From: Yamagishiella unicocca
Taxonomy: Eukaryota > Chlorophyta > Chlorophyceae > Chlamydomonadales > Volvocaceae
Reading direction: 5' to 3'
NCBI GenBank assembly: GCA_003116995.1
Contig: BDSL01000021.1
Span: 682,001 to 746,000 of the forward strand
DNA length: 64,000 nt
Shown here: positions 45,301-50,006 of the stretch, piece after piece
How positions within the stretch are numbered: the stretch's first letter is position 1
Layout: each line of letters begins with the position of its first letter
Program-made: the position numbers and the translations under genes
Notes under the pieces: model-generated
The model's input: the letters and a program-made list of their open reading frames with translations, nothing else
What the model was told of the DNA's origin: nothing
The model's database searches: none

Positions 45301-47820
45301 GCCGCCCGCAGGCCCGAGGCCCAGCTGGACTACCTGGCCCGCTACCGCCCGCCCACTGCCATGAGCGAGATGGAGTGGGACACGGAGGTGCGGGACACGC
45401 TGTGGAGCGCCTCCTACCTCAAGTCCATCGCGCACACGTGAGTCGGGAGAGGCGCGGCCTGGGGGTGTGAGGTCCGCCCGGGGGCGTGTGAGGTCCGCCC
45501 GGGGAAGTGTGAGGTCCGCCCGGGGGTGTGTGAGATCCGCGCGGGGGTGTGTGAGGTCCGCCCGGGGGGGTGAGGTCCGCCTTGCGTGACTACCGGTATC
45601 TGCATTCGCCGTGGGATCGTGCTGCGGGGCGAGGGCCTTGGGATGGTGGTCGATGAAGCTGCGGCCACACCGGCCCCGTACTCCCAACGCACTCACCGAT
45701 GCGCCCTCCCTCCGCACCCCGGCTCACCCGCAGCCACAAGCCCGAGGTGCCCTTCCTGGGGGAGACCGTCTTCCTGCACGCCGCGCCCGCCACCGCCGGC
45801 GTCATCAGCGGCAGCGTCCGCGACTTCATGGCGGGATGGGCCGCGGGTGCCACCCGCTCCTTCGCGCTGCTGGTGCAGCCGCTGCGGCTGGTGCGGCTGG
45901 CGGCGACCGTGGGGCTGGAGGCGGGTGCGCTGCCGCCAGTTGTGCCTGAGGAGCCAGCGGCGCCGACGACGGCGACCGCGGCGGCGGCGACGGCGACGGC
46001 GGCAACAGCAGGTACTGCGCCGGGAGCTGCCGCCGAGACCTCGTCCAGGATGGCCCCCGCGGCGACACCTGCGCTGCCCGTCTCGTCGAGGCAGCTACAG
46101 CTGCTGCTGTCGGAGGCGGCCAGCTGCTACAGCCGTGTCACCGCCACGCGGCAGCAACTGGCGGCGGCGGCGACGACGTCCGGGGCGCCGATGCTGTCGG
46201 TGTTGCCGTACAGCCCCGCTCTGACCTCAGAGCGTCCTGGCGGTGGCGGTGGTGGCGGTGGCGGCGGGGTCGCGGCTGCCTGTCAGAGCAGCGCTGCCAG
46301 CTCGTTATCGTACGTGATGGTGGGTGGCGGGCAGCGGTCTTCGGGTGGCGGCAGCGCAGCCGGCAGCACGGGCGCAGCGTCGGCCAGCTCCATTAACACG
46401 GAGGGCGTCCCGGCGTCCCCGCCCCACGCACCCGCGGCTGTGACCGTCGCAGCCCTCAACCGGCTGTGCCCCATGGGTCAGCTCATCCGCGCCGGTGCCC
46501 CCGGGCAGCAGCAGCCGCAGGAGCTGGCGGAGGCTCCTGCGGGAGCCTCGGGTCCCCCGGCTCCCCCGTCCCTCAACGCCGCCATGCAGACCTCACAGCC
46601 CATCTGGATGGTCCACGACGAGACCGGCAGCACCGCTGGTGCCGTCCGCTCCCTGGCGGAGCTGCTCCAGCTCCCGGCGTACGGCATCAACTTGCCGGAC
46701 TTCGCGTCGGCCGCTGCCCCTGCCGCTGCCATCACCGCGGCGACCGTGGAGGCTACCGTCGCAGCTTCCGGGACAAGAGTGGCTGCTGGTGCTGCTGGTG
46801 CTGCTGGTGCTGGTGCTGCTCCTCCTCCTCCTCCTCCTCCGCCGCCGCCACCGTCGTCCATGGACCTCCTCGCGGAGCTGTACGCCGGGGCCGTGCTGGC
46901 GGCGCAGCCCCACGGGCCGTACTGCCTGGCGGCGACGTCATCGTTCGGCTGCATGGCGGCCTTCGCCGTCGCGACCGTGTTAGAGCAGCAGGGCCACGAC
47001 GTCATGCTGGTGCTGCTGGACGGCCCGCCCTGCCCTCCCTCGACCGGAATCGTGGACCCGGTGTACTGCAGCCTGTACGAGACGCTCGCCCAGCACGCAC
47101 TGTACGACAGCAGCGTCGTCAGGGCCCACGAGGGCGCCATGGTGGCGGCGGCGGCGGCGCAGCAGCAGCTGCTGCCCGACTTGGCCACGTTCGTGGCTAC
47201 GCTGCAAAGCAGGGGTGCGGCGCCGGACGACGCGGCTTCGCTGATGGCGGCGAGTGGATCGTTCCGGCCGCCCGGCATGGCGCAGGACGCCTGGGGTGCG
47301 GCAGTGCTCGGCGCCGTACGTCGTGCAGGTGGGGTGGGGTGGATGAGCGGGTGGGTGGGAGGTCTGCATTGGCAGGTGGGAGACGCCGCGTGCGCGGCCC
47401 TGACACAAAGTCGGCTCCGCCGCGCTAGCAGACGAGGTACCTCCCCCAACCCCAACCCCTAGCGCCATGCGATCGCCCCACCCCATACCACCGTTCCCAA
47501 CGCCGCACTGACGCGCCACGCCCCCTTTCCTCTTTTGCCTCCCTCCCCCCCTTCTCCTCCCCGCCTCCTCAGGCCTGCTGCGCACCCTGGCGTCCAGCTG
47601 CCGGCCGCCCTGCTCCCTGCAGGGCCCCGCGGCGGTGGTGCTCCCGGAGGACCGCCACGGAGCCGTGTTCCTGGCGGCGGCGCGGCAGTGCTGCGACGGC
47701 ACGCTGACGGCGCTGACGCTCGAGTGCCGCCACGGTACGGCACTGGCGACCGAGGAGGGGCGCCGGGCGGCGGCGGCGGCGGTGATGGAGGCCGTGTGCG
47801 AGATGCTGCAGATGCTGTGA
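1..47820 (+). CDS. PKS1: Giant modular type I polyketide synthase, 3' part (5' end outside window)
   Basis: Builds a polyketide chain on ACP domains and releases it by thioesterase. Exons as I reconstruct them: <1-2142, 2413-2622, 2853-3067, 3261-3480, 3808-4109, 4321-7609, 7756-7847, 7936-8738, 8977-14030, 14238-14415, 14686-14740, 14875-15127, 15336-15633, 15761-19398, 19627-19934, 20366-20488, 20726-21168, 21453-21796, 22059-22268, 22433-26752, 26919-27821, 28079-28232, 28388-28563, 28757-34103, 34416-34908, 35168-35551, 35751-37808, 38035-38295, 38435-40765, 41018-41370, 41541-41712, 42119-42228, 42534-42699, 42918-43079, 43232-43426, 43581-44570, 44784-45073, 45312-45437, 45734-47328, 47573-47820. 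All joins keep frame and restore conserved PKS motifs; the total from base 3 is 39,009 nt (about 13,000 residues). Domain order: KR tail, 3 ACPs, seven KS modules, three TE-like units. The exon ending at 44570 could instead end at 44597 (also in frame). No AT domain is visible. The symbol rests on the described giant PKS of C. reinhardtii; orthology is inferred. Confidence 0.93.
321..1392 (+). other. Module A: three tandem acyl carrier proteins
   Basis: Three ACP (phosphopantetheine attachment) domains follow one another at about 321-533, 753-963 and 1183-1392. Each holds the [10 protein letters not shown] motif with the serine that carries the 4'-phosphopantetheine arm, and each ends in [12 protein letters not shown]. 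The three copies are almost identical in protein and in DNA over about 180 bp. They are separated by low-complexity linkers rich in Gln, Arg and Ala. An acidic stretch (about 1455-1570) joins the last ACP to the next KS. Tandem ACPs usually raise throughput of a module; that role here is inference. Confidence 0.92.
1660..4085 (+). other. Module B: ketosynthase (KS)
   Basis: Decarboxylative condensing domain built from five exons. Visible landmarks are the [10 protein letters not shown] block near 1930, the active-site cysteine in DTACSSSL (codon 2493-2495), the [16 protein letters not shown] block at 2868-2912, the first catalytic histidine in [11 protein letters not shown] near 3325-3357, the second in GHAEPASG near 3460-3480, and the closing GTNAH near 4058. 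All catalytic residues are present. Introns sit after the SATG, FQRAG, PAQQ and EPASG positions. Confidence 0.93.
4321..7610 (+). other. Module B: dehydratase, enoylreductase, ketoreductase
   Basis: One long exon holds the full reducing set. The DH (about 4471-5330) has the HxxxGxxxxP motif as [10 protein letters not shown] near 4531-4560 and a DxxxQ partner (DCVLQ) near 5068-5083. A structural KR half starts near 5440. The ER (about 5930-6915) has the [17 protein letters not shown] block near 6080-6130 and the nucleotide-binding GAAGGVGLA near 6400-6425. The KR (about 6946-7600) has a GGLGSLG cofactor loop and the Ser/Tyr pair in the [16 protein letters not shown] block near 7375-7425. The module should yield a saturated beta carbon. 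Confidence 0.92.
7610..7755 (+). other. GC-AG intron at the KR-ACP linker of module B
   Basis: The donor reads AAG|GCAAGT, the consensus of the rare GC class of U2 introns, and the acceptor is GCGCAG at 7755. Only this GC donor restores the frame and the expected LEAVL sequence seen at the same place in the paralogous module D. No suitable GT donor is present nearby. The same GC donor occurs at the same codon in module E (26753). Confidence 0.85.
7756..8590 (+). other. Module B: post-KR linker, ACP and acidic linker
   Basis: After the post-KR patch comes a long Ser/Pro/Arg-rich linker and then the ACP at about 8206-8402 with [12 protein letters not shown] (phosphopantetheine serine). The DNA of this ACP is essentially identical to that of module F (33392-33540). 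A run rich in Glu and Asp (about 8458-8550) connects it to the next KS. Confidence 0.9.
8634..10200 (+). other. Module C: ketosynthase (KS)
   Basis: KS with active-site cysteine in DTACSSSL (codon 9356-9358), [11 protein letters not shown] near 9767-9800, [12 protein letters not shown] near 9891-9925 and GTNAHVLI near 10170-10193. A single intron (8739-8976) lies near its start. The rest is intronless, unlike the KS of most other modules. Confidence 0.93.
10260..12840 (+). other. Module C: inactive dehydratase-like region and ketoreductase
   Basis: The stretch at about 10270-11130 sits where DH domains lie in the other modules but has no HxxxGxxxxP motif and is rich in Ala/Ser low-complexity sequence, so I read it as a decayed DH. 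There is no ER: the GLNFRDV block is absent. The KR follows (structural half from about 11390, catalytic half about 12075-12760) with TGGSG cofactor loop and the [16 protein letters not shown] block near 12580-12635. The VLED sequence near 12450 retains the aspartate of the LDD-type motif. Expected product is a beta-hydroxyl. Confidence 0.85.
12870..13450 (+). other. Module C: post-KR patch and ACP
   Basis: The post-KR sequence [11 protein letters not shown] near 12872-12906 is followed by an Ala-rich linker and an ACP at about 13105-13345 with [12 protein letters not shown] (carrier serine). There is no acidic tail after this ACP; an Ala/Pro-rich linker leads to KS D. Confidence 0.9.
13500..15930 (+). 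other. Module D: ketosynthase (KS), split by five introns
   Basis: KS spread over six exons. The cysteine lies in DTACSASL (codon 14264-14266), the first histidine in [11 protein letters not shown], split exactly inside the motif by the intron at 15128-15335, the second in [10 protein letters not shown] near 15450-15475, then GTNAH near 15897. The 55 bp exon 14686-14740 completes the [14 protein letters not shown] block. The exon starting at 14875 is required by frame and restores a GEALQVMILG sequence that parallels the other modules. Intron 14416-14685 holds a long GGT repeat. Confidence 0.9.
14486..14532 (+). repeat. (GGT)n microsatellite in PKS intron
   Basis: About 15 uninterrupted GGT units lie within intron 14416-14685 (KS of module D). 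Reading it as protein gives poly-His/poly-Val shadows, which are not real. Confidence 0.97.
15960..19398 (+). other. Module D: dehydratase, enoylreductase, ketoreductase
   Basis: DH (about 16090-17090) has [10 protein letters not shown] near 16147-16176 and a DSFLQ partner near 16790-16805. ER (about 17665-18600) has the [17 protein letters not shown] block near 17778-17830 and GAGGVGLA near 18080-18105. KR (about 18715-19380) has TGGTGALG and the [16 protein letters not shown] block near 19147-19195. All key residues are present, so the beta carbon should be fully reduced. Parts of the ER DNA are near-identical to modules E and F. Confidence 0.92.
19627..21168 (+). other. Module D: post-KR patch, ACP split by an intron, acidic linker
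   Basis: A post-KR patch (near 19650-19690) leads over two introns to an ACP with [12 protein letters not shown] near 20428-20463. Unlike all other ACPs of this gene, it is cut by an intron (20489-20725) between the carrier-serine helix and the [10 protein letters not shown] segment. The intron is 237 bp and lacks an in-frame stop. After the ACP comes an Asp/Glu-rich linker (about 20880-20965). Confidence 0.85.
21040..23140 (+). other. Module E: ketosynthase (KS)
   Basis: KS in four exons (its start is in exon 20726-21168). Cysteine in DTACSSSL (codon 22139-22141), [19 protein letters not shown] near 22433-22490, [11 protein letters not shown] near 22726-22758, GHTEPAAG near 22862-22885, GTNAH near 23107. 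Introns fall after the YSATG and FHTAG positions, matching two intron sites of module B. Confidence 0.92.
23240..26752 (+). other. Module E: dehydratase, enoylreductase, ketoreductase
   Basis: DH (about 23280-24320) has [10 protein letters not shown] near 23339-23368 and DCAFQ near 23957-23972. ER (about 25015-25990) has [17 protein letters not shown] near 25144-25195 and a nucleotide-binding loop near 25473-25500. KR (about 26085-26750) has TGGTGTLG and an [16 protein letters not shown] block near 26518-26570. Most of the ER is nearly the same DNA as in module F. The KR C-terminus, including the GC splice donor, is nearly the same DNA as in module B. Confidence 0.92.
26753..26918 (+). other. 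GC-AG intron at the KR-ACP linker of module E
   Basis: Donor AAG|GCAAGT and acceptor CTGCAG. The join gives LEGVLASLA, matching the expected post-KR sequence. It sits at the same codon and phase as the GC-AG intron of module B (7610-7755), and about 100 bp of flanking exon DNA is shared, while the intron bodies look unrelated. Confidence 0.85.
26919..27600 (+). other. Module E: post-KR patch, ACP and acidic linker
   Basis: The [11 protein letters not shown] patch near 26991-27025 is followed by an Ala-rich linker and an ACP at about 27185-27430 with [12 protein letters not shown] (carrier serine) and TLMFDYP. A stretch of Asp and Glu (about 27475-27560) leads to KS F. Confidence 0.9.
27660..29620 (+). 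other. Module F: ketosynthase (KS), divergent
   Basis: KS in four exons. The cysteine lies in NTACSSSL (codon 28783-28785), with Asn where the other modules have Asp two residues before the TAC. Histidines are in [11 protein letters not shown] near 29188-29219 and in GHLEGTAG near 29320-29345, and the end is GVNAH instead of GTNAH. The exons 28079-28232 and 28388-28563 are set by frame and motif ([10 protein letters not shown], then the FVG and SYTFGLTG blocks); the 28232 donor is weak. This KS looks different from those of B-E. Confidence 0.87.
28255..28300 (+). repeat. 16 bp tandem repeat in PKS intron
   Basis: Almost three copies of a CTTGCCCTACCTTTAC unit within intron 28233-28387. Confidence 0.85.
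29650..33150 (+). other. Module F: dehydratase, enoylreductase, ketoreductase
   Basis: DH (about 29800-30770) has [10 protein letters not shown] near 29842-29871 and DGVLQ near 30463-30478. ER (about 31395-32395) has [17 protein letters not shown] near 31519-31570 and a nucleotide-binding loop near 31880-31905. KR (about 32495-33130) has GGTGTLG and the [16 protein letters not shown] block near 32905-32953. All catalytic residues are present. This is the last reducing module. Confidence 0.92.
33180..33690 (+). other. Module F: post-KR patch and ACP
   Basis: The [11 protein letters not shown] patch near 33197-33230 leads to an ACP at about 33355-33570 with [12 protein letters not shown]. Its DNA from about 33392 to 33540 is essentially the same as that of the module B ACP at 8229-8372. 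Confidence 0.92.
33690..35800 (+). other. Module G: ketosynthase (KS)
   Basis: KS in four exons. Cysteine in DTACSSSL (codon 34534-34536), [19 protein letters not shown] near 34663-34718, [11 protein letters not shown] near 35191-35222, GHTEAASG near 35310-35333 and GTNAH (35751-35765), where the intron 35552-35750 splits FAFQ from GTNAH. Complete catalytic set. Confidence 0.92.
35800..37330 (+). other. Module G: inactive dehydratase-like region and ACP, no ketoreductase
   Basis: Between KS and ACP there is about 1.2 kb whose protein has the length and a faint pattern of a DH (an ExxxQ near 36667-36680 where DxxxQ is expected) but no HxxxGxxxxP. No ER or KR motif is found. The ACP at about 37100-37320 has [12 protein letters not shown]. 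The module should therefore add a two-carbon unit and leave the beta-keto group unreduced. Confidence 0.85.
37420..39175 (+). other. Module H: terminal ketosynthase (KS), divergent
   Basis: Cysteine in DTACSSSL (codon 38137-38139). The first histidine motif reads [11 protein letters not shown] in place of [10 protein letters not shown] (near 38740-38772), and the second reads GHQEAAAG near 38881-38905. The [14 protein letters not shown] block of the other modules is replaced by [14 protein letters not shown]. The Cys-His-His set is still there. The gene ends its chain-building with this module. Confidence 0.88.
39200..40765 (+). other. Module H: inactive dehydratase-like region and ACP, no ketoreductase
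   Basis: The region after KS H starts with the RRHWVAPEP linker common to the DH-bearing modules but has no DH catalytic histidine motif, no ER and no KR. It is rich in Ala/Asp low-complexity sequence near 40390-40490. The ACP at about 40500-40750 has [12 protein letters not shown], so the carrier serine is kept but the usual LDSLG is changed. Confidence 0.82.
41883..42080 (+). repeat. 8 bp minisatellite (TCGACCTC)n in PKS intron
   Basis: About 25 near-perfect copies of the 8-mer fill half of intron 41713-42118 inside thioesterase 1. Because 8 is not a multiple of 3, the array is open in several frames on both strands and gives false ORFs. Confidence 0.97.
42451..42504 (+). repeat. 9 bp pyrimidine repeat in PKS intron
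   Basis: Six copies of a TCCTCGCCC-type unit followed by a C-run, forming the pyrimidine tract in front of the acceptor at 42533. Confidence 0.9.
43581..45950 (+). other. Thioesterase-like unit 2 (apparently inactive)
   Basis: A second unit with the pattern of thioesterase 1 but lacking the catalytic motif. At the nucleophile elbow it reads [12 protein letters not shown] (near 44298-44333), which aligns with [12 protein letters not shown] of unit 1 and puts Gly (codon 44307-44309) where Ser should be. A LLLVEDPR strand near 44420-44450 matches the Asp strand. The tail (45734-45900) matches the FRAGTPG region of unit 1 but no GDHF-like histidine follows. Low-complexity Thr runs near 43788-43810 and 44158-44182 interrupt it. 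The assignment is by my own eye alignment. Confidence 0.55.
45460..45580 (+). repeat. About 20 bp GC-rich tandem repeat in PKS intron
   Basis: Six imperfect copies of a GTGTGAGGTCCGCCCGGGG unit lie directly after the donor of intron 45438-45733. Each copy carries a GTGAG, resembling the splice donor itself. Confidence 0.85.
46560..47820 (+). other. Thioesterase-like unit 3 (catalytic residues largely kept)
   Basis: Third thioesterase-like unit. [19 protein letters not shown] near 46915-46971 matches the elbow of animal fatty acid synthase and PKS thioesterases, with the serine (codon 46941-46943) kept but the first Gly of GxSxG replaced by Thr. VLLDGPPCP near 47010-47036 fits the Asp strand, and ECRHGTAL near 47722-47745 holds a histidine (codon 47731-47733) at the expected place. 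It spans exons 45734-47328 and 47573-47820 and forms the C-terminus of the synthase. Activity is uncertain. Confidence 0.65.
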
Positions 47821-48235
47821 TGAGCCGGAAGGTGCAGCCCGGCGCGGATGAAGGCGTGTCGGGCGCTCAGCCATTCGGGACCTTGTAGGAACGATAGAAG
47901 GATGTAGGGCTGTGGACGGCGTTATATGTGCGGAAGTAGATATGTGCTAGGTGAAGCAGAGGCCTCCTAGGAGCCGGGCCACGGCGGTTGGTCCCTTGGA
48001 ATGAGCGGATGGTCTGTTAGGATGCTGCGAATGGTTTGCGGTTCCGCAATTCCCGTGTGTGGGATGCGGTAGCCACCTATGGCGCGCGGACGGCATACAG
48101 GCCAAGAGTGGTTTGCCGTGCTGCCCAATGTTGTGGTATCGTGTGCGACCGCAATGTATATTTTCACGTTGCGGCGACAACCAGTCGCAATGATCTCGTG
48201 TAGCACGTACTGGCAGCTGTAATTCTTAAACTACA
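47821..48235 (+). promoter_or_regulatory. 3' UTR of the polyketide synthase gene with TGTAA poly(A) signal
   Basis: After the TGA stop (47818-47820) there is a roughly 400 bp 3' UTR. The green-algal poly(A) signal TGTAA lies at 48218-48222; cleavage would be expected 10-20 bases further on. No other TGTAA was found between the stop and this site. Confidence 0.7.
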
Positions 48236-50006
48236 TGACCCTAGGTGACGTGCGTAGTAGCTAGGACTGCAAGGCAGGGTAGAATAACCACGTTTCTGGA
48301 ATCTGACGAAGATAATCTGACGACCGCCACCATTTAATGAACACCCTGGAATCGGTTTGTTTAGCCTTGGCCCCCGTTTGCACAACGGGGATTTTACGGA
48401 CAGCGAAAGACCCGTGGGTCTGGATAGGGATTGATAGACCTTCCCCTCTTCCCCTCACTACACCCTAAAGCAACTAGGATACGTGGTATGAGGGCTATCT
48501 ATCCCTGTTTTGTGAGGGCACCTCCGGGGGGTTCCGGCAGCGGTCCCTGCTGGCTGACTCCGGCCTGCATCCTCCCGCGCTCGTAGCCGGTGACAGCTCT
48601 TCTTAGAAATAAGCGACATGCTCAATTTCAGTGCCGATTGCAGAGGCCTTCGTACGTACTGTCTGCTCTCTAACGCGGCGTCAGTAACGCCAGATAGGTT
48701 TGCAAACGGCGTCAGCGAAGTGGCAAGCTTTGCATTAGAGAGCATAGTCGCAGCGAATTTAGTATACCCCGATGACTGCCGGTGGATATGCCCCTCAACG
48801 AGCGACAGAACGGGATTCTGATGGCACTAGTTCCGCGGGCAGGATGATGCTCCTTGCGGGTGGTATTTGCACAAGCATGGCCATTTTCCAGATGTTCCTG
48901 AGCCTGTGACCTGCAGGGTGTGCTGGTGGCGTTTTTTCTGAATAGCCTATCGCTTCTTGTGATGAAGGTCGCTCCGGTGCTACTTTGGAGGTAAGGCGCC
49001 TAAGTATACATACGAAGCATCGCCTCACAACAGAAATAAGCTGCTGTTCGCGCAGAATGACATGTATTTCGACGTTTCGGTGGGGTACGGCATTGTGAGT
49101 AGGCGGAAGAGTCGTCTACTCACGACGAAATTATTTTGAAGCGTTCATAATACTTCGCAACATTGCAAGATCCCCAAACTTTAAGGACAATACGAGGATT
49201 ATCAATCCTGAAGAGTATGGAAGGAATGCTCGGGCAGCGGTGCGGCCGCTGGTGCCCCTTTCCTTTGTTGCAAACTTAATAGTGGTACACAAAACTTAAA
49301 AATTGAAGCTGTTGGGGAGGCGTCGGCCCAACGACACCCCTCAGAAAACCGGCCGCGGAGTCCCCCTTGGCCAGTGTGAAAGATGACTTTGGAGAAGGGT
49401 AAAAGCTATGGGCAAGAGCAGATACAGCAGACGCTGCAGGACAAGGCGAGGACAAGGCTCAATAACCCAGCGCCTCACCAGGTATGCAAGCGGTGGGCGA
49501 ACAACCATTGCCGCTGCGATTGCACCGTGAAGTTCGTTATTTCATAAATACCATATCTGCTAGTATTGCTCACTTCATTTGTGTTAAAGCAATGTGGTTG
49601 ATAACCCTTGCATGGCTTCGAGACTGCCATCCAAAGCCCATAATACGAGTCGCAGGCATCTTGACATGTTTCGTAAGGCACTGTGAAATACAATATCGAC
49701 AGCGTCTCGGCCATCGGGATACACGCCCGCGTCGTTACCGCTCGTATCCTTCACCCCTGCATCTTCCAAAATGCGCCCAAAAAACTGTCCCGCACTCCAT
49801 CTCCTTACACCAACCGTCCCTCTCTCGGTGCGCCTGCATAGTGAACACGACTCCGCCCTTATGATTCAATCGATTCCCTCCCCTGGCTGTCGCAGGCCCC
49901 ACAGCGTGAGCGTGTCAGCCGGGCTCACATCCCCAGCGGCCGCTCTGGAGCTCTGGGTCGGGTTCGTTCACGGCGATGGAAAACGCTTATTCGGCCGGAC
50001 CTAAAC
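48236..50006. other. Intergenic region, no gene supported; end includes 5' UTR/promoter of next gene
   Basis: This 1.8 kb is visibly less GC-rich than both flanks, has only short open frames on either strand (up to 126 codons, at 49484-49864) without recognisable motifs, and shows no tRNA, rRNA or clear transposon signature. The last few hundred bases before 50007 become GC-rich again and probably hold the promoter and 5' UTR of the VWA gene. An old mobile element remnant cannot be excluded. Confidence 0.5.

Noticed and set aside
1..47820. Reading the region as a bacterial PKS cluster or contamination
   Set aside because: Over 35 introns with eukaryotic splice sites, an algal TGTAA signal and flanking algal genes (Psb27 with a plastid transit peptide) show it is nuclear algal DNA.
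1..47820. Treating each long open frame (for example 4471-7866, 8984-14101, 22195-26769, 28564-34284) as a separate gene
   Set aside because: Each begins or ends in the middle of a conserved domain, and all are joined in frame by well-placed splice sites.
49484..49864. 126-codon plus-strand open frame in the intergenic gap
   Set aside because: No recognisable motif, no clear splice context, and codon use unlike the GC-rich neighbours.
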